Source of the DNA: Paenibacillus piri
GTDB taxonomy: Bacteria > Bacillota > Bacilli > Paenibacillales > NBRC-103111
Assembly (NCBI RefSeq): GCF_004354045.1
Contig: NZ_SMRT01000002.1
Span: 712,392-776,391 of the forward strand
Length of the DNA stretch: 64,000 nt
Direction of reading: 5' to 3'
Shown: positions 42,078-51,026 of the stretch, piece by piece
Layout: every line of letters starts with the position of its first letter
Numbering within the stretch: the first letter of the stretch is position 1
Notes under the pieces: model-generated
What the model was told of the DNA's origin: nothing
Databases searched by the model: none
Seen by the model: the letters and a program-made list of their open reading frames with translations, nothing else
Translations under genes and position numbers: made by a program

Positions 42078-43241
42078 ATGCAGTTAAACCGTATTTTCCG
42101 CTATGAAATTCCGACAGCCGTCGAATTCGGGATCGGGGCCGTCAACGGGCTGGCCGATCATGTACGCAAGCTGGGCGGCCGCAAAGCGCTGATCGTCGGC
42201 GACCCCGGCGTCGTCAAGGCAGGCATTGCCGACCGGCTGAGCGGCGTGCTGCGGAAATCGTCGGTGCCATCCGAATTGTTTTCGGACATTCAATCCGATC
42301 CGGACATCGAATCGGTGGAAAAGGGCACGGAGGCCGCAAAATCGTCAGGCTGCGATATCGTGATCGGCGTCGGCGGCGGAAGCTCGCTCGACACGGCCAA
42401 AGCGATCGGCTTGATGCTCTGCAATGACGGGCATATCCGCGACTATGTCGGGATTGACAAAGTGCCGCACAAAGGCGCGCCCGTCATCGCCGTCCCGACA
42501 ACGGCCGGGACCGGGAGCGAAATGACGATCTGGTCGGTTTTGTCGGACCGGAGCCATAAAGTCAAGCTGAGCGTCGGCAGCGCATTCAACTGTCCGGATC
42601 TGGCGCTGTGCGATCCGGAGCTGACCGTCAGCTTGCCGCCGCAGGTGACGGCGGCAACGGGCATGGACGCCTTGACCCATGCGCTCGAATCGTATGTCAA
42701 TAAGGCGACGCAGCCGATTTCTGAAGGGCTCGCGTTACAAGCGATGAAGCTGATTGCCCGGAGCCTGAGGCTGGCCGTCGTGCAGGGCGAAAACCTTCAG
42801 GCTCGCCACGACATGCTGATGGCCAGCCTGATCGCCGCCATGGCGTTCAACTCGACCCGGCTCGGGCTGGCGCATGCGCTTGCGCTGCCGCTCGGCGCGC
42901 ATTTCCATATTCCGCACGGCACCGTCAATGCGATTTTGCTGCAGGAGGTCATGCAATTCAACGTGATCGGCAATACCGCCAAATTTGCGGAAATTGCCGC
43001 GGTCTTCGGCGAGCGGACCGTTCGCCTGTCCGAACGGGAGGCGGCGGAATGCGCCGTCGACGCCGTGCGCATGCTGAAGAAGGATGTAGGCATTGCGCAG
43101 ACGCTCAGCGATTTCGGTCTGCGGGAGGAGCATCTCGGCTTCATCGCGGAAGAAGCGATGCTGTCAGGCAACGTTCCGGTGAATCCGCGCAAGCCGACAC
43201 TGGACGATTTGAAGCAAATATGCCGGAAAGCGATGAACTGA
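42078..43241 (+). CDS. iron-containing alcohol dehydrogenase
   Basis: 387 residues from ATG 42078 with AAGGAGGA seven bases upstream; 42003 is inside the hairpin region. Family III dehydrogenase: GGGSSLDTAKAIG (NAD-binding), TTAGTGSE, THALESYV and LAHALALPLG with the metal-binding histidines, FHIPHGTVNAILL. It oxidises an alcohol or reduces an aldehyde. With the neighbouring aldehyde dehydrogenase it can handle an aldehyde released by the RraA-fold enzymes (inference). Confidence 0.9.
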   Translation: MQLNRIFRYEIPTAVEFGIGAVNGLADHVRKLGGRKALIVGDPGVVKAGIADRLSGVLRKSSVPSELFSDIQSDPDIESVEKGTEAAKSSGCDIVIGVGGGSSLDTAKAIGLMLCNDGHIRDYVGIDKVPHKGAPVIAVPTTAGTGSEMTIWSVLSDRSHKVKLSVGSAFNCPDLALCDPELTVSLPPQVTAATGMDALTHALESYVNKATQPISEGLALQAMKLIARSLRLAVVQGENLQARHDMLMASLIAAMAFNSTRLGLAHALALPLGAHFHIPHGTVNAILLQEVMQFNVIGNTAKFAEIAAVFGERTVRLSEREAAECAVDAVRMLKKDVGIAQTLSDFGLREEHLGFIAEEAMLSGNVPVNPRKPTLDDLKQICRKAMN

Positions 43242-43266
43242 CCGGGATCGGAGAGGAGAGAGTCGA

Positions 43267-44751
43267 ATGGCCAACGAATTGAGCCAATGGCTTGACGAAA
43301 ACAGCGGAGGGACGTATTGGAATTGGATCAACGGCGTATGGAAGCCGAGCGCGAGCGGCAGCACGGCAGCCGTCTACAATCCGGCCGACAGCGGGCAGCT
43401 GCTCGGCCATTTCCAGAGCTCCGGCGAGGAGGACGTCCACGAAGCGGTAACGGCGGCGCATGCCGCGTTCGCGGACTGGTCGAAGGTGCCGGCGCCGGAC
43501 CGGTCGGCAATTTTGATGGCATTCGCCGATCTGCTGGAGCGCAACCGGACGGAGCTTGGCTTTATGCTTTCCGCTGAGCAGGGCAAGGTGCTTGCCGAAT
43601 CGCGCGGCGAAGTGACGCGGGCAGCCAGGGAAGCGCGCTTTGCCGCCGGCGAGGCGCTGCGCATGGACGGCGCGACGCTGCCGAGCGAGCGCGCCAACGT
43701 ATGGAATTCCATTGTCCGCCAGCCGCTTGGCGTCGTTGCGGCGATTGCGCCGTGGAATTTCCCCGTCGTCACTCCGGTCAGGAAAATAGCTCCGGCGATG
43801 GCGTACGGCTGCACGGTTGTCTATAAGCCGGCATCGCTGACGCCGTGGACATCCGTCCGGCTAATGGAGCTGCTGCAGGAAGCCGGCACCCCGCCCGGCG
43901 TCGTCAATCTGGTCACGGGAGGCGGCAGCCGGGTGGGCGACGCGCTGATCAAGCATCCGCTGGTCAAAGGGATTTCGTTCACCGGCTCGACCGCGCTCGG
44001 CATCTCGATCCAGGAGCAGGCGGCCAAGCGGCTGGCCCGGACCCAGCTCGAGCTGGGCGGGAAAAATCCCGCCGTCGTGCTCGATTTGGACGATCCGGCG
44101 GCTACGGCCCGCCAGATCGTCGCCGCCGCCTTCGCCTGCAGCGGGCAGCGCTGTACGGCGATCAGCCGGGTCATCGTGCTGGAGCCTTATGCGGACAGGC
44201 TGATCGAAGCGCTGCAAAGCGAAATGGCCGGTCTCGTCGTCGGCCCCGCTTCGCGGGAGGGCAGCACGATGGGGCCGCTCGTCAGCCGGAGCCATCTCGA
44301 ATCGGTGCAGCGTTATTTGCGGATCGGCCTGGAGGAAGGAGCGCGGCTGGCCGGTGGAGGCGAGCCGCTGACGGAAGGAGAGCTGGCCTTGGGCGCATTT
44401 ATGAAGCCCGCGCTGCTTACCGGCGTCAGGGCGGACATGCGGGTCGCCAGGGAAGAAATTTTCGGTCCGGTACTGGCCGTCCTGACGGCGGAGTCGCTTG
44501 ACGAGGCGCTGCAGCTGGCCAACGATACCGACTATGGCTTGGCATCGTCCGTATTTACGCGGGATTTGACCGCCGCCTACCGGTTTGCCGAAAGGCTGCA
44601 AGCCGGCATGGTCCATATCAATCATGGAACGGCCAGCGAGGCGCATATGCCGTTCGGCGGCGTCAAACAATCGGGCTTCGGCGCTTTTTCGATCGGGCAT
44701 TCGAACATGGAATTTTTCACCGAAACGAAAGCGGTCTACTTCCAGTACTGA
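43267..44751 (+). CDS. aldehyde dehydrogenase, succinate-semialdehyde-dehydrogenase-like
   Basis: 494 residues. Catalytic Glu in LELGGKNPAVV, catalytic Cys in CSGQRCTA, cofactor loop FTGSTALG. The APWNFPV segment and the overall order are those of NAD(P)-dependent SSADH-type enzymes, a group also used for glycolaldehyde, sulfolactaldehyde and others. RBS GGAGAGGAG. Follows the alcohol dehydrogenase by 25 bases. Substrate unproven. Confidence 0.9.
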   Translation: MANELSQWLDENSGGTYWNWINGVWKPSASGSTAAVYNPADSGQLLGHFQSSGEEDVHEAVTAAHAAFADWSKVPAPDRSAILMAFADLLERNRTELGFMLSAEQGKVLAESRGEVTRAAREARFAAGEALRMDGATLPSERANVWNSIVRQPLGVVAAIAPWNFPVVTPVRKIAPAMAYGCTVVYKPASLTPWTSVRLMELLQEAGTPPGVVNLVTGGGSRVGDALIKHPLVKGISFTGSTALGISIQEQAAKRLARTQLELGGKNPAVVLDLDDPAATARQIVAAAFACSGQRCTAISRVIVLEPYADRLIEALQSEMAGLVVGPASREGSTMGPLVSRSHLESVQRYLRIGLEEGARLAGGGEPLTEGELALGAFMKPALLTGVRADMRVAREEIFGPVLAVLTAESLDEALQLANDTDYGLASSVFTRDLTAAYRFAERLQAGMVHINHGTASEAHMPFGGVKQSGFGAFSIGHSNMEFFTETKAVYFQY

Positions 44752-44798
44752 CATCGGCGCCTTCCATCACTGCCTTCTATCACTGCCTTCCGACAGTC

Positions 44799-44827
44799 TA
44801 ACAAAGCGGGCCCGTATGCGATACAAT
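44799..44827 (+). promoter_or_regulatory. possible promoter for the orphan binding protein
   Basis: TAACAA and TACAAT with a 17-base spacer. A 12-base direct repeat (ATCACTGCCTTC, ~44766-44790) precedes it. Weak -35. Confidence 0.35.
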
Positions 44828-44863
44828 AGACTTGTGAGATACAACGGTAAGGAGGGACTTGCC

Positions 44864-46288
44864 ATGCATCGATCCATGCATCGTTCGCCGCTGCTGATTG
44901 CCCTCGCTGCGGCTCTGGCGCTTTCGGCGGCGGGCTGCGGCGGGACGGCGGCCGAACCCCGCGGGGGACGGGCCCATGATTCTTTGGCCGATAAGCCGGA
45001 GAGGACGTCGACACCGGTTAAAGCCAAGCCCGAATTGAAAGGGAAAATCCGGATCGGCTTTGTCGGTTTGAACGACCAGACGGCGCCTGACCCATTGATG
45101 GGCGACACCGTTTACGGCGCCGATGAACTGAAAAAGCGGTTGAAGCTGGATTACCCGAATATCGATTTCGAGGTCGTAACGTACCCGTACAAAGACCATC
45201 AGGCAAAGGTGAAAGCTTTGATCGAGTCGCGGCAAATCGACGTTTCCGTCGAATCGGACAGCAAGTTTATGTGGAACCAGGGCTTGAGCGAAGACTTGTC
45301 GCCATGGCTGGAGAAGGACAAGGAATGGAGCAAGGATCATTACGTCTCGCCATCGCTGTTCACCGGCCCGCTGGAGGTGGACAAAACCGGCCAGCCCGTC
45401 AACAACGCGCTGCCGATTGCCGTTGACGCTTCGGGCATTTACTACGATAAAAAGCTGTTTCAAGACTTTGGCGTGCCGTTCATTTCCGATCATCCGACCT
45501 GGGACGAAATAGCGGATAAGGCGAAGCGGCTGACGGGTATCAATCCGGTTACCGGCGAGACGTGCTACGGTGTGTTCATGCGGATTCCGAGCGACCACGT
45601 CGGCTACAACGTGTCGATTATCGCCAATACGTTCGGCGCGGATATGGGTCGGATGGGGTACAAGGAATATTTAAACCGGGTATCGTTGAATAGCGAGGGC
45701 ATGGTGAAGGCGGCCAACTATTTGAAGTCGCTGATGCCTTTCGCGCCACCGGGAATGATTCAGGGGCAGGGCGGAGAGAAATGGTCGACGCCGAGAAACA
45801 ATATTGCGATCTATATCAACCTGCCGGCGATTCAGATGCAAAAATTCCGATCCCTCAAGCTGACGGACCGGTACGACGTCGCCATGATCCCCCAAGGATT
45901 GGACGGATCGGGAGGTTTTCTGGGCGGCATTCGCGTGCAAATGGTCAAAAACGCCCAGGCCAAGGAACTGGCCTGGGAGATCGTAAAATGGATGTCCGTC
46001 GGCAACGGACAGCGATTCCTGTGGGAAACGAAAACGATGATGCCGGTATCGTTGAAGGCGCTTGGCCCCGATTACAAGCCGGATGCGCTGGATGAGAAAA
46101 TGTTCAGCATGGTCGGCCAAGCCCAACGGATGTCGCCGATCTGGTTTACGACCGCGAAATTTGCGCTGACGCGGGCGATGGAAAAAGTACTGCTCAAGGA
46201 TACGCCGGCTCAAGAGGCGCTTAATCAGGCTCAGCAGGAAGTGGACAGCGAATTTGCCAAAATGAAGAGCGTCGATCCGAAAGGATGA
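44864..46288 (+). CDS. lipoprotein solute-binding protein, orphan (no own permeases)
   Basis: 474 residues from ATG 44864, with AAGGAGGG seven bases upstream. A 12-base repeat at the start codes MHRS twice (an ATG at 44876 is the alternative). Lipoprotein signal ends in SAAGC. Body is a family-1 binding protein: IRIGFVGLND, VSVESDSKFMWNQ, DASGIYYDKKLF. The nearest permeases are those of importer 2, five genes away, and a two-component pair follows. It could serve importer 2 or act as an extracellular sensor for that pair. Confidence 0.88.
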   Translation: MHRSMHRSPLLIALAAALALSAAGCGGTAAEPRGGRAHDSLADKPERTSTPVKAKPELKGKIRIGFVGLNDQTAPDPLMGDTVYGADELKKRLKLDYPNIDFEVVTYPYKDHQAKVKALIESRQIDVSVESDSKFMWNQGLSEDLSPWLEKDKEWSKDHYVSPSLFTGPLEVDKTGQPVNNALPIAVDASGIYYDKKLFQDFGVPFISDHPTWDEIADKAKRLTGINPVTGETCYGVFMRIPSDHVGYNVSIIANTFGADMGRMGYKEYLNRVSLNSEGMVKAANYLKSLMPFAPPGMIQGQGGEKWSTPRNNIAIYINLPAIQMQKFRSLKLTDRYDVAMIPQGLDGSGGFLGGIRVQMVKNAQAKELAWEIVKWMSVGNGQRFLWETKTMMPVSLKALGPDYKPDALDEKMFSMVGQAQRMSPIWFTTAKFALTRAMEKVLLKDTPAQEALNQAQQEVDSEFAKMKSVDPKG

Positions 46289-46509
46289 TACAAAAAAAGT
46301 AAGGAAGGTCATGGCCTGCCCTTGCCGCTCGCATCGCTGACCGACCAGTTGTTTGAAATCGCGGCAAGAACAGACGGCGACCTTGATTTTGCTGCTGTCA
46401 GCCGGCTCGTCCGGTAACGCTTATCGTAATAGGGACCGTGCATCGGAAATGCGAAGTTTGGAAGTGGCATTATTCTTGCAGAACTTTCTTGAGCTCAGGA
46501 GGAGATCGC

Positions 46510-48099
46510 ATGAAGTTATCCGCCATGATTGTTGACGATGAGCCGCTGATGCGCCGAGGCATCGAGCTGGCGCTCAATTGGAACGGCTACGGTGTTCACC
46601 AGGTGTCCACGGCCCCGAACGGGAGAATCGCTTTGCAAATGATGGAGCGGCAGCAGCCCGATATACTGCTTACCGACGTCAGAATGCCGGGAATCGACGG
46701 TCTGGAGCTGTCCCGAATCGTGAAGGAACGATGGAATCATGTCAAAGTCATCATTATTTCCGGCTATGATGATTTCACTTACGCGAAAAAGTGCATTTCT
46801 TACGGCGTTACCGACTATATATTGAAGCCGATCGACGGGAACAGCCTGTCGCAGGCAATGGATAAGATCGTGAACGAAATTACGGAGGCGCAGCAGGACC
46901 GGCAGAAACGGGCCAGCCTGTCCTATAAGCTCGAGCAAACCGTCGGCATCGCCCGGCAAAAGGTGCTGAAGGACGTGCTGTTCGGCGAGACGGCGAGCTT
47001 GGAGCTGGATCGCTACAGCAGTCTCCTCGGTCTGGACCGCACGCTTAAGGGAGGAGCTGCAGTCGCGCTCGTCAAGATTCATTCGTTTAAACAAAAGAGC
47101 GCCGTCTTCCGGGATGGCGGTTTGCTTCATTATGCGGTTCAAAATATATTGGAGGAGCTGCTGCGCATACATCAGGTCGGAGAGCTTGTCGATTTGCGGC
47201 TTGGCAGCTTCTGCCTCGTGCTGCGGCCTGGCGATCCTCAAACGCTGAAGCGTTTCGTGAGCCAAGCGCAGAAAGCGCTTACCGAATATATCCGGGTACA
47301 GACGGCATGGGGTATCGGCAGCATCCATGACAGCGGGGCGGCCGGACTGCGCCGCAGCTACGTCGAGGCGTCGCGAGCCTTGATGCTGCGCTGGATACAG
47401 CCCGAACGGCGAATGTTTTCCTTATCCGACGCTCCCGAGCTGACGGCATTTCCGCGTCCTGGAGCCGACTGTTTGAAGACGCTGTTTCAAGCGCTTGCAA
47501 TTGGCGATATTCAGCCCGTAGAGCAGAAGCTGAAGGAGGCGTTGCGGCTGCTTGCGGGCGGGGAAGCGTACAGCCCCGATAGCATCGAGGCGTATTTTTG
47601 GGATATGGCCGGCATATTGGAATCGGTTTATAACGAACGCGGAGGCGCGGAAAGCGAAATCGACGAGCAGGTGAGGGAAACGCTTTATTTTTGCGATACG
47701 CTGGAGGATGTTATTGAACGCATGAACGATGTATTTCATAAAGCCTGCCTGGCGGTGCAGAGCACATTCCTCAGACCGTACACGAAGGTGATCCGCGATG
47801 TGATCGATTATTTGAATGTGAATTTCAGACACGACATTTCGTTGGCGGACGCGGCGAATCATGTGTACCTCAACCGCAGCTATTTAAGCTATTTGTTCGT
47901 CCAGGAAACCGGCCGCAACTTTTCCGATTTTCTCACCGATTTGCGCATGGACAAGGCGAAGGAGCTGTTTCGCAACACCGCATTAAAAAACTACGAAATC
48001 GCCGACGAGGTCGGCTACAGGGACTTCCGGCATTTTGGCCAAATGTTCAAAAGGCATACCGGGATGACGCCGAGCGAATACAGGAAAGTGGTGCCATGA
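46510..48099 (+). CDS. AraC-type response regulator, YesN type
   Basis: 529 residues from ATG 46510 (AGGAGG upstream; earlier in-frame starts have no site). Receiver: IVDDEPLMRRG with phospho-Asp in LLTDVRMPGIDG. A long middle segment (~150-425) and a C-terminal AraC HTH ending in FKRHTGMTPSEYRK. Its stop overlaps the kinase start by 4 bases. It likely controls importer 2 and/or the orphan binding protein. RR precedes HK here, opposite to the other two pairs. Confidence 0.9.
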   Translation: MKLSAMIVDDEPLMRRGIELALNWNGYGVHQVSTAPNGRIALQMMERQQPDILLTDVRMPGIDGLELSRIVKERWNHVKVIIISGYDDFTYAKKCISYGVTDYILKPIDGNSLSQAMDKIVNEITEAQQDRQKRASLSYKLEQTVGIARQKVLKDVLFGETASLELDRYSSLLGLDRTLKGGAAVALVKIHSFKQKSAVFRDGGLLHYAVQNILEELLRIHQVGELVDLRLGSFCLVLRPGDPQTLKRFVSQAQKALTEYIRVQTAWGIGSIHDSGAAGLRRSYVEASRALMLRWIQPERRMFSLSDAPELTAFPRPGADCLKTLFQALAIGDIQPVEQKLKEALRLLAGGEAYSPDSIEAYFWDMAGILESVYNERGGAESEIDEQVRETLYFCDTLEDVIERMNDVFHKACLAVQSTFLRPYTKVIRDVIDYLNVNFRHDISLADAANHVYLNRSYLSYLFVQETGRNFSDFLTDLRMDKAKELFRNTALKNYEIADEVGYRDFRHFGQMFKRHTGMTPSEYRKVVP

Positions 48100-49889
48100 A
48101 GCGTGCCCGAATCAATTTATTCGTCCGCTTGATGCTGTCATTCCTCAGTTTGATCGTGCTGCCGCTGACGATCGTCAGTTATTTCGGCTACACGGTCGCT
48201 ACCCAGATCATCAACAATAACGTCAGCCGCTCCATCAAGCAGACCGTTCATCAATTGTCGCTGAATTCCGAGGTCATATTGGAGGACGCGGAGAAAGCGC
48301 TCAGCACCATTCTGTTCGATTCCTACAGCAAGCCGAACCCGTTTAAGGAAGCCATTGCGGCTTACGGCAACGCGACCGAATACGACAAAAACGTTCTGGG
48401 ACACGAAATTGAGGATGAGCTGAACAAATACGCCATATACCGCAACGATATGAACGGGCTTTATTTGATTCGTACGGACGGCGCCATATTTTCCTCCGCC
48501 AACCAACTGCTCGATAACCCGGATTTTAAAGCGTACGACTGGTATCAGCTGTTTATGGCGCAATCCGCAATCGATGTGATGTGGTCTCCGGCCCACAAGG
48601 TATCGGGCTACACGAAAAGCTCCAACGCCAATGTCGTCACTCTGTTGAAAAAAATAAAAAGTCCCTACGGCACGCTGCTCGGCGTGCTATGGATGGATTT
48701 AAACGAACGATCGCTCGAAAATGTGTACACCTCCGGCAATATTTCCCCCGGCGGCTATACATATGTGCTGGACAGCAGCAGCGGCGTCATTTCGGCCAGT
48801 GACAAGAGTCTTGTTACCGGCAAGCTGGACCGGGAACAGGCCGCGATGTTCAGCGACGCCTTTATTGAAGATAGCGGGCATTACTTTTATCGTGAAAACG
48901 GAATTGAGAAGCTCGTCGCTTTCGCTACCATCCATACGACTGGCTGGAAAATGATTACAGTTATTCCCGTCAACGAGCTGTTTGTCGACGCCAACCGGGT
49001 CAAAAACATCATATTGCTGCTCGCCCTTATTACGACGGTTACAAGCACGGTCATCGCCTTTTTTGCCGCACGGCGCATTACGAAGCCTGTCCGCAATTTA
49101 ATCCGGCTGATGGAGAAGGCGTCCGAGGGTAATTTGTCGGTTCGTGCCAAAGTGAAGGATTCGGATGAGATCGGCACATTGAACAAGCATTTCAATATTA
49201 TGATCGGCGAAATCCAGCACCTTATCTCGTCCGTGTACATATCCAACATTAAGCAGAAGGAAGCCGAGCTCGCCTCGCTGGAAGCGCAAATTAATCCGCA
49301 TTTCTTGTACAATACGCTGCAGTCGATCAAATGGCTGTCCGACATCCACAAGGCTCCCGAAATCGGCGATATGGCGATCAGTCTGGCCAAAATATTCCGG
49401 TTCAGCATTAAAGGCGCCGCAATTGTCAGCCTGTATGAGGAGATGCAGCATGTGAAGGATTACATCAGCATCCAGAAATTTCGCTACGGCGACCGGTTCG
49501 AGCTTGTTTACCATATAGGGGAGGAGCTGCTGCAATGTCAAATCCCGAAGCTGATCATTCAGCCGCTCGTCGAAAATGCGATCTATCACGGCATCGAAAC
49601 GAAGGAAGAATACGGTACCATTACCATATGGGCCAAATCGGGCGATCAAAGCCTGCATATCGGCGTAGAGGACGACGGAGCTGTCGTCAGTTACGAGAAA
49701 ATAGAGGAAATCCGCTTCTCATTGAAGCATTCGGCCGATCCGCATATGGCGGGCACAGGCAAATCGTTAGGCCTTAAAAATATTCACGACCGGCTCCAGA
49801 TGCTGTACGGCACCGATTACGGCATCCAGATCAACCGGCGGGAAGACCGGGGATTTACCGTTATCGCGTCTCTCCCTAAAAACATGTAG
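48096..49889 (+). CDS. sensor histidine kinase, YesM type
   Basis: 597 residues in ATGA overlap with its regulator. N-terminal helix LMLSFLSLIVLPLTIVSYFG (~12-31), extracellular domain, second helix ~305-325, HAMP, the box LEAQINPHFLYNTLQ and LIIQPLVENAIYHG in the ATPase domain. Senses an external sugar or binding protein. A terminator at 49907 closes the pair. Confidence 0.9.
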   Translation: MKRARINLFVRLMLSFLSLIVLPLTIVSYFGYTVATQIINNNVSRSIKQTVHQLSLNSEVILEDAEKALSTILFDSYSKPNPFKEAIAAYGNATEYDKNVLGHEIEDELNKYAIYRNDMNGLYLIRTDGAIFSSANQLLDNPDFKAYDWYQLFMAQSAIDVMWSPAHKVSGYTKSSNANVVTLLKKIKSPYGTLLGVLWMDLNERSLENVYTSGNISPGGYTYVLDSSSGVISASDKSLVTGKLDREQAAMFSDAFIEDSGHYFYRENGIEKLVAFATIHTTGWKMITVIPVNELFVDANRVKNIILLLALITTVTSTVIAFFAARRITKPVRNLIRLMEKASEGNLSVRAKVKDSDEIGTLNKHFNIMIGEIQHLISSVYISNIKQKEAELASLEAQINPHFLYNTLQSIKWLSDIHKAPEIGDMAISLAKIFRFSIKGAAIVSLYEEMQHVKDYISIQKFRYGDRFELVYHIGEELLQCQIPKLIIQPLVENAIYHGIETKEEYGTITIWAKSGDQSLHIGVEDDGAVVSYEKIEEIRFSLKHSADPHMAGTGKSLGLKNIHDRLQMLYGTDYGIQINRREDRGFTVIASLPKNM

Positions 49890-49906
49890 CGCAAATCCCT
49901 CCCCGT

Positions 49907-49940
49907 AAGCCCGGACAATCCCGCTCCGGGTTTTGTTTTG
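49907..49940 (+). terminator. rho-independent terminator
   Basis: Stem CCCGGA / TCCGGG (6 bp plus AA/TT) with a nine-base loop, then TTTTGTTTTG. Confidence 0.7.
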
Positions 49941-50108
49941 TTCCCGCGAGTCTATTCCCGATTCTCCCCAATCAGGTATAATTACGCTATAAGAATGTCT
50001 GAATCGACCATGTTGAAATTGAAAACGTAACGTATGATAGAAGTATAGTTGCACCCCTGGATTGGAATGACCTTGCAAAAGGAATGAGAACTGTCTGGAG
50101 GTATGATC

Positions 50109-51002
50109 ATGGTAAATTTGTTGCACAGCAGCCAGTATATTAAAGAACAATCGTTTCCGTTTTGGATTCGCCGGTATTTCCATGACCATGAGCACGTTCC
50201 GCAGCTGCACGGACATGATTTCGTCGAGCTGGTATATGTCGTACGGGGAGTCGCCCAGCATGTTTTTGCCGGCAGCCATTACGAGTTGCGCGCGGGCGAC
50301 GTGTTCATTATTAATCCGGGCGAGGCGCATACGTACAGCATTGAGCCGGGGCAGGAAATTGAAATTATTAATTGCCTGTTCATGCCCGATCTGATTCAAA
50401 GCAGCTGGCTGCTCGATCTCGGCATTTCGCAGTCGATGGATTATTTTTACGTGCACCCGTTTCTGGACAAAAGAGAACGCTTTCACCGAAGGCTGAACTT
50501 GAACGGACAGGATGCGGTACGCACGTTATTTTTGCTGGAAACACTCATGCAGGAGTTCGAGAGCCGGCAGAGCGGCTGCGAAACGCTGATTCGACTGCAA
50601 ATGGTCGAGCTGCTGATCATGCTGTCGCGCGCTTACGGGCAAGCGGAAGGAGGGAACGGCAAAACAACTGTCCGCAGCCAATCGAAGCAGCTGCTGGTGC
50701 GCCGCATTTGCGGCTACCTTGAACGGTATTATGACAAGAAAGTGACGATCCCCGATTTATGCGAGCTGTTTAATATAAGTCCGCGGCAGTTGAACCGGAT
50801 TTTCAAAGAAACGGCAGGCATGTCCGTTGTCAATATGATCCATCAGATCCGCATCGAACGGGCGAAGCATCTGCTGCTGGAAACCGACGAGAAGGTGATC
50901 ACGATCGCAGGGCGGGTCGGGTACGAGGATCCGGCGTTTTTCAGCCGGTTGTTTCAGCGACAGGTAGGTTGTTCGCCTGGAAAATACAGGGAATCGTCCT
51001 GA
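50109..51002 (+). CDS. AraC-family regulator with cupin sensor
   Basis: 297 residues from ATG 50109, seven bases after GGAGGT; ATG 50103 is too close to the site. The N-terminal ~100 residues are an AraC cupin (QLHGHDFVELVYV, INPGEAHTYSIE) expected to bind a sugar, and the C-terminal ~100 a double HTH (FNISPRQLNRIFKE, RLFQRQVGCSPGKYR). The kinase gene starts 24 bases after the stop, so three regulators share one unit ahead of importer 3. Confidence 0.9.
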   Translation: MVNLLHSSQYIKEQSFPFWIRRYFHDHEHVPQLHGHDFVELVYVVRGVAQHVFAGSHYELRAGDVFIINPGEAHTYSIEPGQEIEIINCLFMPDLIQSSWLLDLGISQSMDYFYVHPFLDKRERFHRRLNLNGQDAVRTLFLLETLMQEFESRQSGCETLIRLQMVELLIMLSRAYGQAEGGNGKTTVRSQSKQLLVRRICGYLERYYDKKVTIPDLCELFNISPRQLNRIFKETAGMSVVNMIHQIRIERAKHLLLETDEKVITIAGRVGYEDPAFFSRLFQRQVGCSPGKYRESS

Positions 51003-51026
51003 CGGCGCGGCGTGAGGGCAACGCCG

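Noticed and set aside
44766..44790. Short tandem repeat as start of a CRISPR or regulatory array
   Set aside because: Only two 12-base units, one with a mismatch; more likely chance or slippage.
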